Shown one piece after another: positions 49,616-58,809 of a DNA stretch of 64,000 bases. The DNA lies in the NCBI RefSeq assembly GCF_028858725.1, contig NC_084771.1:8398915-8462914 (forward strand), written 5' to 3'. Source of the stretch: Colius striatus (Eukaryota; Chordata; Aves; Coliiformes; Coliidae). The notes under the pieces were generated by a model. The model had not been told where the DNA came from, ran no database searches, and was given only the letters and a program-made list of their open reading frames with translations. Positions within the stretch are counted from its first letter, which is position 1. Each line of letters begins with the position of its first letter. Both the position numbers and the translations under genes were made by a program.

Positions 49616-52600
49616 CTATAAAAGTGTTTGGGAAGAACAGAAATATTATTTGGGATGGCAATTGGGTTCCACTTGAACAAGCACCAAAGAGAGACTGACT
49701 GGTTGGTTTAGCACAGCCACGGACAACGCTTTGTGCAGACAGACACGAAGGCTCAGCTACCACAGAAAACACCAACACAACATGACGGCGGGTGGTCCTT
49801 CAAAAACAGGAACCACAGACGGGTATGAACTGGTGATGGGGCCCATTTGGGAATGTGAAGTGCCCCCAAAGAGGCTCAGTGTGTAGAACCAATTTTAGAC
49901 CAGGTTCTGTTGTATGCTAGGGAAAGTTCAAGTCCTCATCTCTGTAAGACACAGGGAAGTGTCACAATTACACGTAAAACCCTGATTGTTGTCTATGTCC
50001 AGACTCCAGGGACACTGGTGCCCACCCCTTTCCTCAAACAGTGCCTGCTATTTGAAGTCAACACATTGAAATTGCAAAGCTCCTGTGAAAGATCCTGTCA
50101 ACTACCTGAGCCCCATACTAGTTTTTCACAAAGAAGCTCCTGAATTAGCTTTAAAGATGAAAGAATGAACGACCCATTAACTGGATAAGGACACCCAACA
50201 CATGAAAAGAGATCACTGTAAATCAAAAGCAAGGAGAACACAACCTGGCTGAAGCTTGTAGCTACCTCTAGCAATGGCAGCTCTTAGGAAAGGAGCTGAC
50301 TCAGTAAGAACCTGGGAGAGAGAGGCTTGCAGATCAAGAGACAAGACCCAAGTTTATTTTGCAGATCTCTTGTAGAATTCTTCTGAGGCAATGAATTGTC
50401 TTAAAGAATTGTGTAAAACTCAAAACCAGATTTCTGGCACAGCACCAACCCGTGCTGAGCACCAGAGGCAATCCAGCATCCGGCGAGGATATGCAAAGTC
50501 AGCTCAGGACTGCACAGACATCTTACTGAGCTTTGCTGTTCCCCAAATATTCTGTGCTGCTCTTGTGCCAGCCCTGAGGACACCAAGAAGGCACAGACCA
50601 CCTATGGAAGGGCTTTAACACAAGGCAGGGATGAGGCTGAATGTGACTGCCATTCCTTCAGGCTCTACCTGGGAGCTGCCCTCTGCAGACACCGCAGCAG
50701 CTCGGGCCCTATGGATGGCAGTGAACCACATCACCTTCGGACAAGGAGGCCCAACCGTTACCTCCTGCAGACCCATTACCAATACACCTCTGTTTATTCC
50801 CATGTTTACTGTAGCTAAAGTACCTCATTAGTTTTGGTATCTCCGTTTTCAGAGTGGTTTTCTTCTTTAGCATCCTCTTGTTTAGTTTCATCTTTTCCTT
50901 TGGCTCCTTTCTTCCCTTTTGTTGCTGCCTTTTTGTCCTCCTTTTTATCATTTGCTGCCTTTTCTTTCTGTTAAAAAAGGAGAAGGTGATACAGTAAATG
51001 CTGATTTCCACCTCGTCCATCTGCATATTCATATTCTCAACTCTAAAACCCTCTGTGTGGCCTGCTTCTACACACCAAACTTCCTACTGACAAAGATGAG
51101 ATGAAAGTTTCTAAGGAGAAGTGCTTTCCTTCTGTTCTGTCCTGAATGCACTACTGGGAAGTGCATAATATAAAAGCAGCCATGGCTGAGGTTAAAAGAA
51201 TTCCTATTTTAAATAGGCATTCAATTAAATTAGCTAAAAAATGTTGGAGTTGAACTGGCCTGTATTTCTGCTGGGCTGCTGAAAGGCATACCACAGAACA
51301 AAAAGAACATGTACCACTAGTGGAAATACCAGAATACTTCAGATGTGCCATTAATGCCTATTTAGAAAACTGTAACAAAGCTGTAGTTAAAGGACTTTCC
51401 CCCCTTGCCTGCCAGAAATATTCCTTACTATAATAAACCATTTGTGTGATAGACAAGTTGGGGGCTCAACAGCATCACTTCAACAACGACAAGAACTTTG
51501 TATGTATTATTTAAGCACAGTTTCTTACATGTGGATCAGGTTATATTAAAACAAAACTTGATCCTACAACTACTGGTAATGACAGTTTTATATGGCTGTA
51601 TATGGATCCTGACCCCAACTCAGTAACAAGCATTAGTTTCACTTCCCAGGACTTGCCTCTTGCTGCTAGTGAGAAACTGCACTAAGCAAACTAGCTCAGG
51701 TTCTCGTTTGATTAACTGAGTTCCAACACAGGAATCATAAATATCTGCAAAATTACTACCCATAGGTAAGATAAACAGGTAATTTTTAAATATATCTATC
51801 TACCCCAGAAGACACAGTTGTCTCAGTGACCAGAAAGTTACAAAAAGTGTGTTTTCTGACCTCAGCATCTCACTTTCAGTCTACAAAATCAATTCACATT
51901 AAAATGAGCTGCTTGCTACGGGTAAGCTCAGGCACAGAGTATAAGGGGCAAAGACACGTGATTCTTCAATCACTAAAAGTTTACCTAAATTAACACCAAC
52001 TCACATAATAATGCAGTGAGCTCAAGACAGGAGGTTAGTAGCAGCACTCAAATGGGAGAGGGTCTCTTTCTGTCTTCCTCCTCCCAGACTGACCTTGCTG
52101 AGGGATTTCAGCCCACCTGGGGAACAACTACAGTATGGTGGTAGGAGCCCCCTTCTCCTGGTCTGTGCCTGCTCTTACAAGATTCCTCTCTGAGGCTTGA
52201 CTTATTAGCAATATGTAGTCAGGAAGAGGAGGAAAGAGAAGAGTATACCTCTGCTCACTCTTTTTCCCCTCCATTGGATGAACAGTCCTCTGACTGTCAA
52301 GAGAGGCAGAATAAAGATAAATACCACAGTAACATCAGCACCCAGGTATTCTGGTAGTTTGGCACTAAGATTTCCAAATGCAATACTGTTACAGTACTGG
52401 TTTGCTCTCTGTCCTTTGAACAGACCACATCAGACCTTTGGAGTACACCTAAGCAGTCCCCTGTGAGGGGTTCCTGCAGCAGCATCAGTGTGCTCCAGAC
52501 TCACCAGCACAGGCTTGTTAGTCACTTGCTCTCCCAATGTCAGCCATAAAGAATTTTTAAAGACTTGGAGTTGTTTGAAGAAGGATAGCTTTTCCCTTAC

Positions 52601-55600
52601 CCCATTAAAAAAGACAACAAAGCATTAACGGAGCTAAAACTGTCATTCCCACTCTTTGCTGGCAAGGCACCTCTTCAGAGAGAATCCAAGGAAACTAGCT
52701 TCCGTGGCTAGACTAACTAAAAAGAAAGTGTCTCACAGCACACAGATATGAGTGAGGATCCAGGATCTCTGCTCTGTTCTGCAAGATCCATGGCTTCTGG
52801 GGACAAGCTAGTGGTTGTTCCATAATGGATCACACCCCACTTCCACAACTGAGTGAGTCCAGGGAAAAAAATCCCCAAGGAGACAATGTATTTTTCAATT
52901 TCCATGCTGCTTCTTCTGTGCTCTCAGCTAGTTCTGTAATACCATTATACTAATTTTCCTGAATAATTTTTATGTATAGATGGCAACACCAATTCAGTTA
53001 TACGATCGTATCTTTTAGAAAGTGGGAAAACTCTTTTCCCAATTCTATGGTTTTCAGTATAGCTAAGTTAAAAAGGTGAAATCTGTTCTGACACACAGTC
53101 ACAAAAAAAAACCCCTCATTCAAGGAACCTGAAGGTTGTAAAGTTTAGTATTTGGGGGAAACGAGAATTCAATGTGCCTGGACATTCTTACGATGTCCTA
53201 CTTTGCACAGCTAAAAATGCAGCTCAAATATCCTGGCTTCAGACCAGCACCTTAGAAACAAGAGGATCAATACTTTCCAAGTCCAACTGGGGGTCAACAT
53301 GTGGGGCAACGACCACAAGACTACTCCCAGCAGAACTGAACTGCACCTGACCCCAGAGGGAGACCGCACCACACGGCTTGCACAGCAAGGGACCAGACAA
53401 GTTTTGACAGTTACTTACAGTCCTTAACTTTTGAATGATTCTTTTCACAACTTTTAAGATTCAGTTAACACAGGTTTGTGGTTTTTTTTTTTTAATATAA
53501 ACCTGAGATATTTCTATAAACTTAGAAAAGTAAATTTGAAAAGAAGAAAATCCCAACAATGTGCATCTCATGCAACTGCACTGGCTGCTGCATAGGGCAT
53601 CACCAGAGGCTGCACCCAGGGCTTCAGAGCTCCGGGACAGCTCTCTGACACTTTGCCTGGAAAAGCAACCACCAGCAGTAGGCTCCCCTCTTCCCAGGGG
53701 AGCAGCCACTAAAGTGAGAGTCAAGGCAGAGCTTGCCACAGGATTGCAGAGCAGCAGGGCTCTGAGGCTGCCCAGATGCTCCACAGTGGCCTCTAGGAAT
53801 CTGTCTGCACGACCAAGATGCAGACGAGAGAAACCTGCACTGCACCCCACTGCAACTACAGAGCTGCCCTGGGGTCCCCAAAACGACACGAGGGGTTCTC
53901 CTTCTTCTCCATTCCTCATGACATCTCTGCTGCTCCATACAGCAGGACTTGCAGTCAGAATAGCTTGCATCATCTTGAAGTCTGCTGTGGCACATACCAC
54001 TGCAAGGCCTCTGACACGCACAGAAAAGAGCTGGTTCTCAGCTCAGCATCCCCTTCTGTGACTAAATAATCTGTCACATCTGCACTTTACCTGTATGACT
54101 ATCCAAAAACCAAAAAGTATCATGGAAACAGGTTAAAAAGAACAGTAAAGTTTGAGGAGTTTGGGTTTTGTTTGGTTTGGTTTGGGTTGTTTTCCAGCTG
54201 CAAAATCCTAACACAATCTGAATATTTTTACAGATAGATCCAAAACCAGCATTGCAAACTGTGACCACTGGGGAAGTTTGTGACAGGAACAGGATGTAAA
54301 GAAATACCTCAAGGACTGTAGAACTGTCCCCTTTTAAATTTCAAACTGTTGCTCCAATGGAAAAAGGAGCTTTCAATAGTTTATTTTTAAACTATGCTGT
54401 CAGATATGCTGATATTTTTTATATTCCCCAAAATATCCAGCTTAAGGAAACGGGTATGTAGGATTTTATCTGCAATGATTAAAATGTGATCAAGTGATAA
54501 CTAACTGAAAAGAGTGCCTTTGAATGAAAACACAGTAAGAAGCCATAATTAAAAGCATGATTTTCAATGCCTTCTCTAATTGAGTCTCTGATCTCTATTC
54601 AAAGCATCGTTTTTCCAACAATGCATGATATGAAACTTCAGAATGACTTTGCAAGGCAAGCAGTAAAGCCTCACCACAACTGATTCTTCATCTGCTCAGT
54701 TTACCACATTCCTTCACCAGGAACTGAGTAAAATTATCTTTGCATCTTTCACATTCTTTTAACTCATGTAATTCAATCTTAAATCTTCATACAGAAAATT
54801 ACAAAAAGCCACAATGTTTGGTTATGGATATGGTTTGCCCCTCCCATCAATACCTTGAGAAAAAGAAAAGGTGTAACTTTGGTTTGACAGATCTCAAACA
54901 CTTACCTTAGGTGCTGCCTTTTTGGGCTTTGGCTCCGGTTTAGGCGGAGCAGGTTTCTGTACAAAACACACATAAGAAGCAGAGTGAGTGCTACCAATGC
55001 TTTAGCAACTTGTTGGTAACTTTTGGAAACTATGCAAACAAAAAAACCCCAGCTTAGAGCTGTTTGATTAATTCTGTAGCATAAAGGAATAAATGGCAGA
55101 GACTGATCAGTACGTTTTATTACCCAAACCCACATTTCGTCCTGTATGGTACGGTGGTTATGGCACAGATGCAGATGTAATAAGTGGATCATTACTGTGT
55201 CTGGATGTTACCAACCGCTGTGAAGGCAAGTGTGGGGCAAAAATGAAAGGTTGGCCACTTGGACATGACTCTGTTTACCAACACACATCTTAGCTTTCAA
55301 TAAAATGAAGTACTTTTTTAGAGGTCAACTGTTATCCACTTGGCATTTCCAAGACGCCTTATAAAAGGGTTGGGTGCACCAGGTGTCTGCGGGACAGGAA
55401 GTCAAGAGCCTGCCTAAGGCTGTGACTTTGGGCTGGACCCTACGGCATGGTACATGTTTACACCCTCTAGGTCTCAGTTTACCCAACAGCTGGGTCCACA
55501 AAATCAATAGGCAAATTACAAGTGTAAAGAGAGAGCAGGTAATTTACAGAGCTATGAGCAGGTATTTGTATGGAGAAGACCTACAGAGAATCAGTGTCTT

Positions 55601-57759
55601 GAAATCAGTCCTCCTTGACCCTGGATACTCGTGTCCAGACTGAATGCTAACTAGCACAGATATTGTATCTCATGTGAAATGCCTAAAAGCCTGCCTGTAA
55701 TAGGCTGTACAGACTGGAAACATAGAATAGGGTTTGCCTTTAAAGTAATACAATTCTCTAACTGTGCCTTTCACAATACCGGTGGAAAACAGTCAATTAG
55801 TTTCTCTGTAACTGTCCCCTAGCCCTTAGCATCCCATATGATATAGTATGAAAAGAGTAAATCAAGATACTTACAGCGGATAGTCTAGCTGACCTTCTCT
55901 TTGGCTGTGTAAAGAAAGACGTGTCACTAAAATTCAGAGGGCGTATACAGCAGCGCTTGCTCAGAACTACAACCCAGAATAACAGGGCACATCCACTACA
56001 TCAGGAAGACCCTCACAAATTTGAAGGTTTATGGAATTTATAGGCATGATAGTGACAAGCTTCTAAAAGTGTAGCTTTGTTCCAACAGTTCTCACTCCAT
56101 GCCACTCATTGAGGTGGTGAGTGATAAAAGCTTCTTCCAGGAACTGTTGCTAGTAAGGCTCTGCCACCGTAAGGAAAAAGGGGACACGTTCCCATTGGAA
56201 CTGACGGCCTCTGTCCTCAAACCTGGGGTTTGTAATCAGGGCAACCAGAGCCCACCTCAGGTGAGGGGAAATGGGATGGGCCTCGGGTAAGCCTGAGCCC
56301 ACACCCAGCCCCACAGACCCTGTGTGAGCTGTGGGGGCCTTGTAATGCACACAGAGCAACACAGAAGTTCTTAGAGGATCAGGGACAGGCACCAAAGAAG
56401 CAGCTCCTACCTCCTCCTTTGCCTCGCCTTCAGCTGGAGCCTACAAGGAAAGCGAGAGACCGAGGTGAGAAAGCGGCGGTTCCCCGACACCATCCCGAGC
56501 CCTGAGGGGAGCCCGGGGAGGCGGGAAAACCGCTGGCGCCTCACGGACTATAACTCCCACAGTGCCTCGCGGCCGCCGAGCGACGTCACCGCGCCGAGGC
56601 GTCCTCGCGTTTAAAAAGTTCCCGCCAAAGTACTTGCCACAACAAGGTCGTCGCTGGCCCCGCGCAAGGACAATGCCGGACACCCGCTCCCGCCGCGCCC
56701 CTGCTCGCCCGCGGGGCTTCCGCTCGGCCCCGCCGCTCCCGGCTCCGGGGACCGCGGGGCTGGGGGCGGCGGGGCCGAGTCGAAGCCTCGCGGGTGGGCC
56801 CGTGGGTCCCGACGAGTGAGGGTCGCCAAACCGAGTAGGGGGCGACCGCGTCGCCGCCTCCCCCTTCTCCTCGAGGCGCCGTGAGCGCGGCCTCGCCGGG
56901 CCTCGAGAGCCTCGTGGGAAACGGGGAGGCGCCCCCCACGGGACTCGGTGGCCGCGGGCGAACGGTGGGTCGGGGCTGTGGGAGGCTGAGGAGAGGGGGA
57001 AGGGGGAGGGTGGTGGTGGGGTGGGGGATGGAAGCCGGTGGGGCCCGCCGAGCTAAAGTTACTAATTATGGTGGTGAATCCCTTCCCCGCTTTCCTTCAA
57101 GGACAGTTTCAAATTCTGCGCCGCCTAATGGCTCCAAATTACCATTGCACAACCATCTGGTATGACAAGAAGTGGGAGAGGAGGAAAAAAAAAAAAAAAA
57201 AAGGAGAACAAAGGCAAACGCAGGAGAAAGAGGCACCGTTCGGACCCAAATCCTGCCGGGGAAGGGCCTGATCCGCCTTAAAATGCTCCCGGAGGTGGCC
57301 GGGAGGGCTGGGGCCGCTCGGGCGCGGGGTTTTGGGAGCGGCAGAGCCCTCCGTGCCCAGCGCTGCCTGGCTGTGTTCTCCATAGGGGCAGCAGCAGCAC
57401 TATGGCTGTTTGTAATCCAGCATGGAGACACTGCTCAGCCTTCTCCTTGCAAACAAAACAGCCCAAAGTGAACTCACAGGCTCCCCTGCCCGCGCCGAGC
57501 AGCCCCCGACACACGCCCTAAGCCCTTTCCCTCCGGTCCCAGCTCCGCTTTAGGACATACACGAAAAATTAAAAATGCAAAAAAAAAAAAAAAAAAAACC
57601 CCAAACCACCCCAAAAAAACTCCACATCCACACACACGCGCGCGCGCAAACATTCACAGACAATCCTGCAAACGCCGCTTTGATCTCTCCCCGTCTTTCC
57701 CCACCTGTCTCCCCCTTGGGTTGGTTTTTTTTTTTCCTACTTACCTTTCTTTTGGGCAT
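49568..57759 (-). CDS. HMGN5: HMGN nucleosome-binding protein, HMG-14A type, at the BRWD3-linked (HMGN5) position; complete, 6 coding exons
   Basis: Exons 57745-57759, 56411-56440, 55875-55904, 54906-54956, 50824-50967 and 49568-49615 join in phase 0 with GT..AG introns into 105 codons. The protein starts MPKRK (a basic localisation segment) and continues APAEGEAKEE. The nucleosome-binding signature PKRRSARLSA follows, then a Pro/Lys-rich stretch (KPAPPKPEPKPKKAAPK). It ends in a Lys/Glu-rich regulatory tail finishing EAPAAEASDDKEAKSE. HMGN proteins bind nucleosome core particles through RRSARLSA and counter linker histone H1, loosening chromatin. The sequence looks most like chicken HMG-14A, an HMGN1-like protein. 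Its place next to BRWD3 is where mammals carry HMGN5. The symbol follows synteny; HMGN1-like is the alternative name. It lacks the long acidic C-terminus of mammalian HMGN5. Confidence 0.92.
49616..54905 (-). other. HMGN5: HMGN introns 5 and 4 (split by exon 5 at 50824-50967)
   Basis: Intron 5 is 49616-50823 and intron 4 is 50968-54905. No CR1 and no second gene seen. The 166- and 186-codon frames at 53.46-54.06 kb overlap on opposite strands and match nothing I know. Confidence 0.8.
50824..50967 (-). CDS. HMGN5: HMGN coding exon 5
   Basis: 144 nt, 48 codons, beginning KEKAANDKKEDKKAATKGKK and ending HSENGDTKTNE. A Lys-rich first half is followed by a Glu/Asp-rich second half, the charge pattern of HMGN regulatory domains. 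The acceptor is TTAACAG and the donor GAG|GTACTT. Confidence 0.95.
54906..54956 (-). CDS. HMGN5: HMGN coding exon 4
   Basis: Encodes KPAPPKPEPKPKKAAPK, the second half of the nucleosome-binding domain. The acceptor is GTACAG and the donor AAG|GTAAGT-like. 51 nt. Confidence 0.96.
54957..56410 (-). other. HMGN5: HMGN introns 3 and 2 (split by exon 3 at 55875-55904)
   Basis: Intron 3 is 54957-55874 and intron 2 is 55905-56410. Nothing further recognised. Confidence 0.8.
55875..55904 (-). CDS. HMGN5: HMGN coding exon 3 (nucleosome-binding core)
   Basis: Encodes PKRRSARLSA, the invariant HMGN signature that contacts the nucleosome acidic patch. The acceptor is ACACAG and the donor GCT|GTAAGT. 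30 nt. Confidence 0.97.
56411..56440 (-). CDS. HMGN5: HMGN coding exon 2
   Basis: Encodes APAEGEAKEE. The acceptor is TTGTAG and the donor GAG|GTAGGA. 30 nt in phase 0. It lies at the edge of the intron-1 CpG island. Confidence 0.94.
56547..56571 (+). promoter_or_regulatory. ZNF143/SBS-type promoter element
   Basis: Reads actataactcccacagtgcc then tcgcg, about 21 of 25 positions equal to the extended ZNF143 consensus as I recall it (ACTACAATTCCCAGAATGCC then TCGCG). Confidence 0.65.
56619..56629. promoter_or_regulatory. E2F site
   Basis: ttcccgccaaa, i.e. TTTGGCGGGAA on the minus strand, the full E2F consensus, 48 bp from the ZNF143 element. Confidence 0.6.
57184..57201. repeat. Poly(A) tract in HMGN intron 1
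   Basis: A run of about 18 A. A second A run occurs at about 57579-57598 and further ones near 57868 and 57890. Lengths are prone to sequencing error. Confidence 0.85.
57745..57759 (-). CDS. HMGN5: HMGN coding exon 1 (start codon)
   Basis: Encodes MPKRK, then the donor AAG|GTAAGT. The start has A at -3. All HMGN genes share this five-codon first coding exon, which is far below usual ORF-length cutoffs. Confidence 0.95.
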
Positions 57760-58010
57760 AGTTGCACCTTAAATAGTTGATTGCAAAATATACAGATAGA
57801 GCTAGATGTGAAAAAATAAATGTAACCACCAAAAAAAACTGTTTCAACCGTTCTGCGAAAATTGCCAAAAAAAAAAAAAAGGCGAGGGAAAAAAAAAAAA
57901 AAGAAATACGTATAAAGAGACCAAGAGTTAATTGCAGCAGAAACTGAACAAAAAAAAATCCCCCCCTCTTTATTGCAAACAGTAAAATACACCAACACGC
58001 AACCAAACTG
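57760..58010 (-). other. HMGN5: HMGN 5' leader, U-rich (extent inferred)
   Basis: About 240 nt upstream of the start codon are T-rich on the transcribed strand, with several T runs of 8-14. There is no ATG on the sense strand until 58013. The start near 58.0 kb is inferred from the CCAAT box at 58063-58067. Confidence 0.5.
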
Positions 58011-58014
58011 CATG

Positions 58015-58800
58015 AATGGGGAGCGCGAGATGGGCCCAGCCGCCGAGTGACGGCCGCGCCGGCCAATGGGAGCGCGGGCAGCGGCGCGGGGGGCGGGGCG
58101 CGGGCGGGGCGCGGCGCGGCGGCCGCAGCGCGAGAGACGCGGGCGGGCGGAGGGACGGCGGCTCCTTACGCCGTCTGCGCAGCGGCGCCGGCCTAAAGCC
58201 CGCGCTGAATACGGCGCTGCCGCCGCCGCGGCCGCTGCGGGGAGGGCGCCGGAGGCAGCCCGGGAGCGGCCCTACCTCCCCCCCGGGCCCCGCCGACTTT
58301 GCCGGTGCCTCCGCGCACGGCCGCCTCCTTGCCCCGGCGGCCGCAGATCTCAGCGCGCCGTTCCCCTCCCCCGCCTCCTTCTCCGCATTCCCCCCAGAGG
58401 CCGCTAAAGAAACTTCCCCGAAAGTTACCACAGGCCGCAGGATGACAACATGGCGGCCTCGGCGGCGGCTCCGCGCCTCCCGCCGCGCGGGGCTGCGGGG
58501 GGCCGCCATGGCGCGGGGCGCAGCGGCCCGGCAGCCGAGGGCGGGCGGTGGCGGAGGCCGGGGGCCGCGTTGGGGGCTGGGCCGGAGCGGCCGCGGCATC
58601 TCGCTTTCGCGGTACCTGTTGGAAAGGGCCGCCAGCCGCCCCCTCCTCCCTTCCCGGGCTACCGGGGGCCGCGGCCTTTGTCCGCCCCGGCCTTGTGGAG
58701 TGACCGTGGGGTGGAAGTGCCCCGGCGGGTGGGCAGCTGTAGGGCTGGGATATTCGGGACCAGTTTTGGCTCTTAAGTTGCCTTTTGGTCAGTTACACCT
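58015..58800. promoter_or_regulatory. HMGN5: HMGN promoter CpG island, possibly bidirectional
   Basis: Dense CpG sequence beginning sharply at 58.02 kb. A CCAAT box (58063-58067, read as ATTGG in the sense of HMGN) and GC boxes at 58089-58110 lie 50-100 bp upstream of the inferred start. A YY1 site (caacatggcggc, 58446-58457) in the plus sense hints at a divergent start. Confidence 0.7.
58446..58457 (+). promoter_or_regulatory. YY1 site
   Basis: caacatggcggc is a consensus YY1 element. These usually sit just downstream of transcription starts, with ATGGCGGC reading in the direction of transcription. Confidence 0.55.
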
Positions 58801-58809
58801 CAGCTGAAG

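Larger units (their letters stand above)
56445..57060. promoter_or_regulatory. HMGN5: Second CpG island inside HMGN intron 1 (candidate alternative promoter)
   Basis: CpG-rich sequence directly upstream of exon 2 in the sense of the gene. It holds a ZNF143/SBS-type element (56547-56571), a CRE-like cgacgtcacc (56581-56590) and a perfect E2F site ttcccgccaaa (56619-56629). Such a cluster over an intronic island is typical of a TATA-less housekeeping promoter. Promoter activity is inferred. Confidence 0.55.
48905..58010 (-). other. HMGN5: HMGN gene, inferred transcribed unit
   Basis: Spans from the inferred transcription start near 58.0 kb to the expected cleavage site about 20 nt beyond the poly(A) signal at 48925-48930. 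No CR1 copy was seen inside, unlike the intergenic DNA on its left. Confidence 0.7.

Noticed and set aside
53461-54061. 186-codon minus and 166-codon plus frames in HMGN intron 4
   Set aside because: They overlap on opposite strands, match no family I know and lie inside an intron; treated as chance frames.
58016-58807. 263-codon plus frame and 209-codon minus frame in the HMGN promoter island
   Set aside because: Low-complexity Arg/Gly/Pro/Ala text in CpG-island DNA, with opposite-strand frames overlapping and no recognisable domain.
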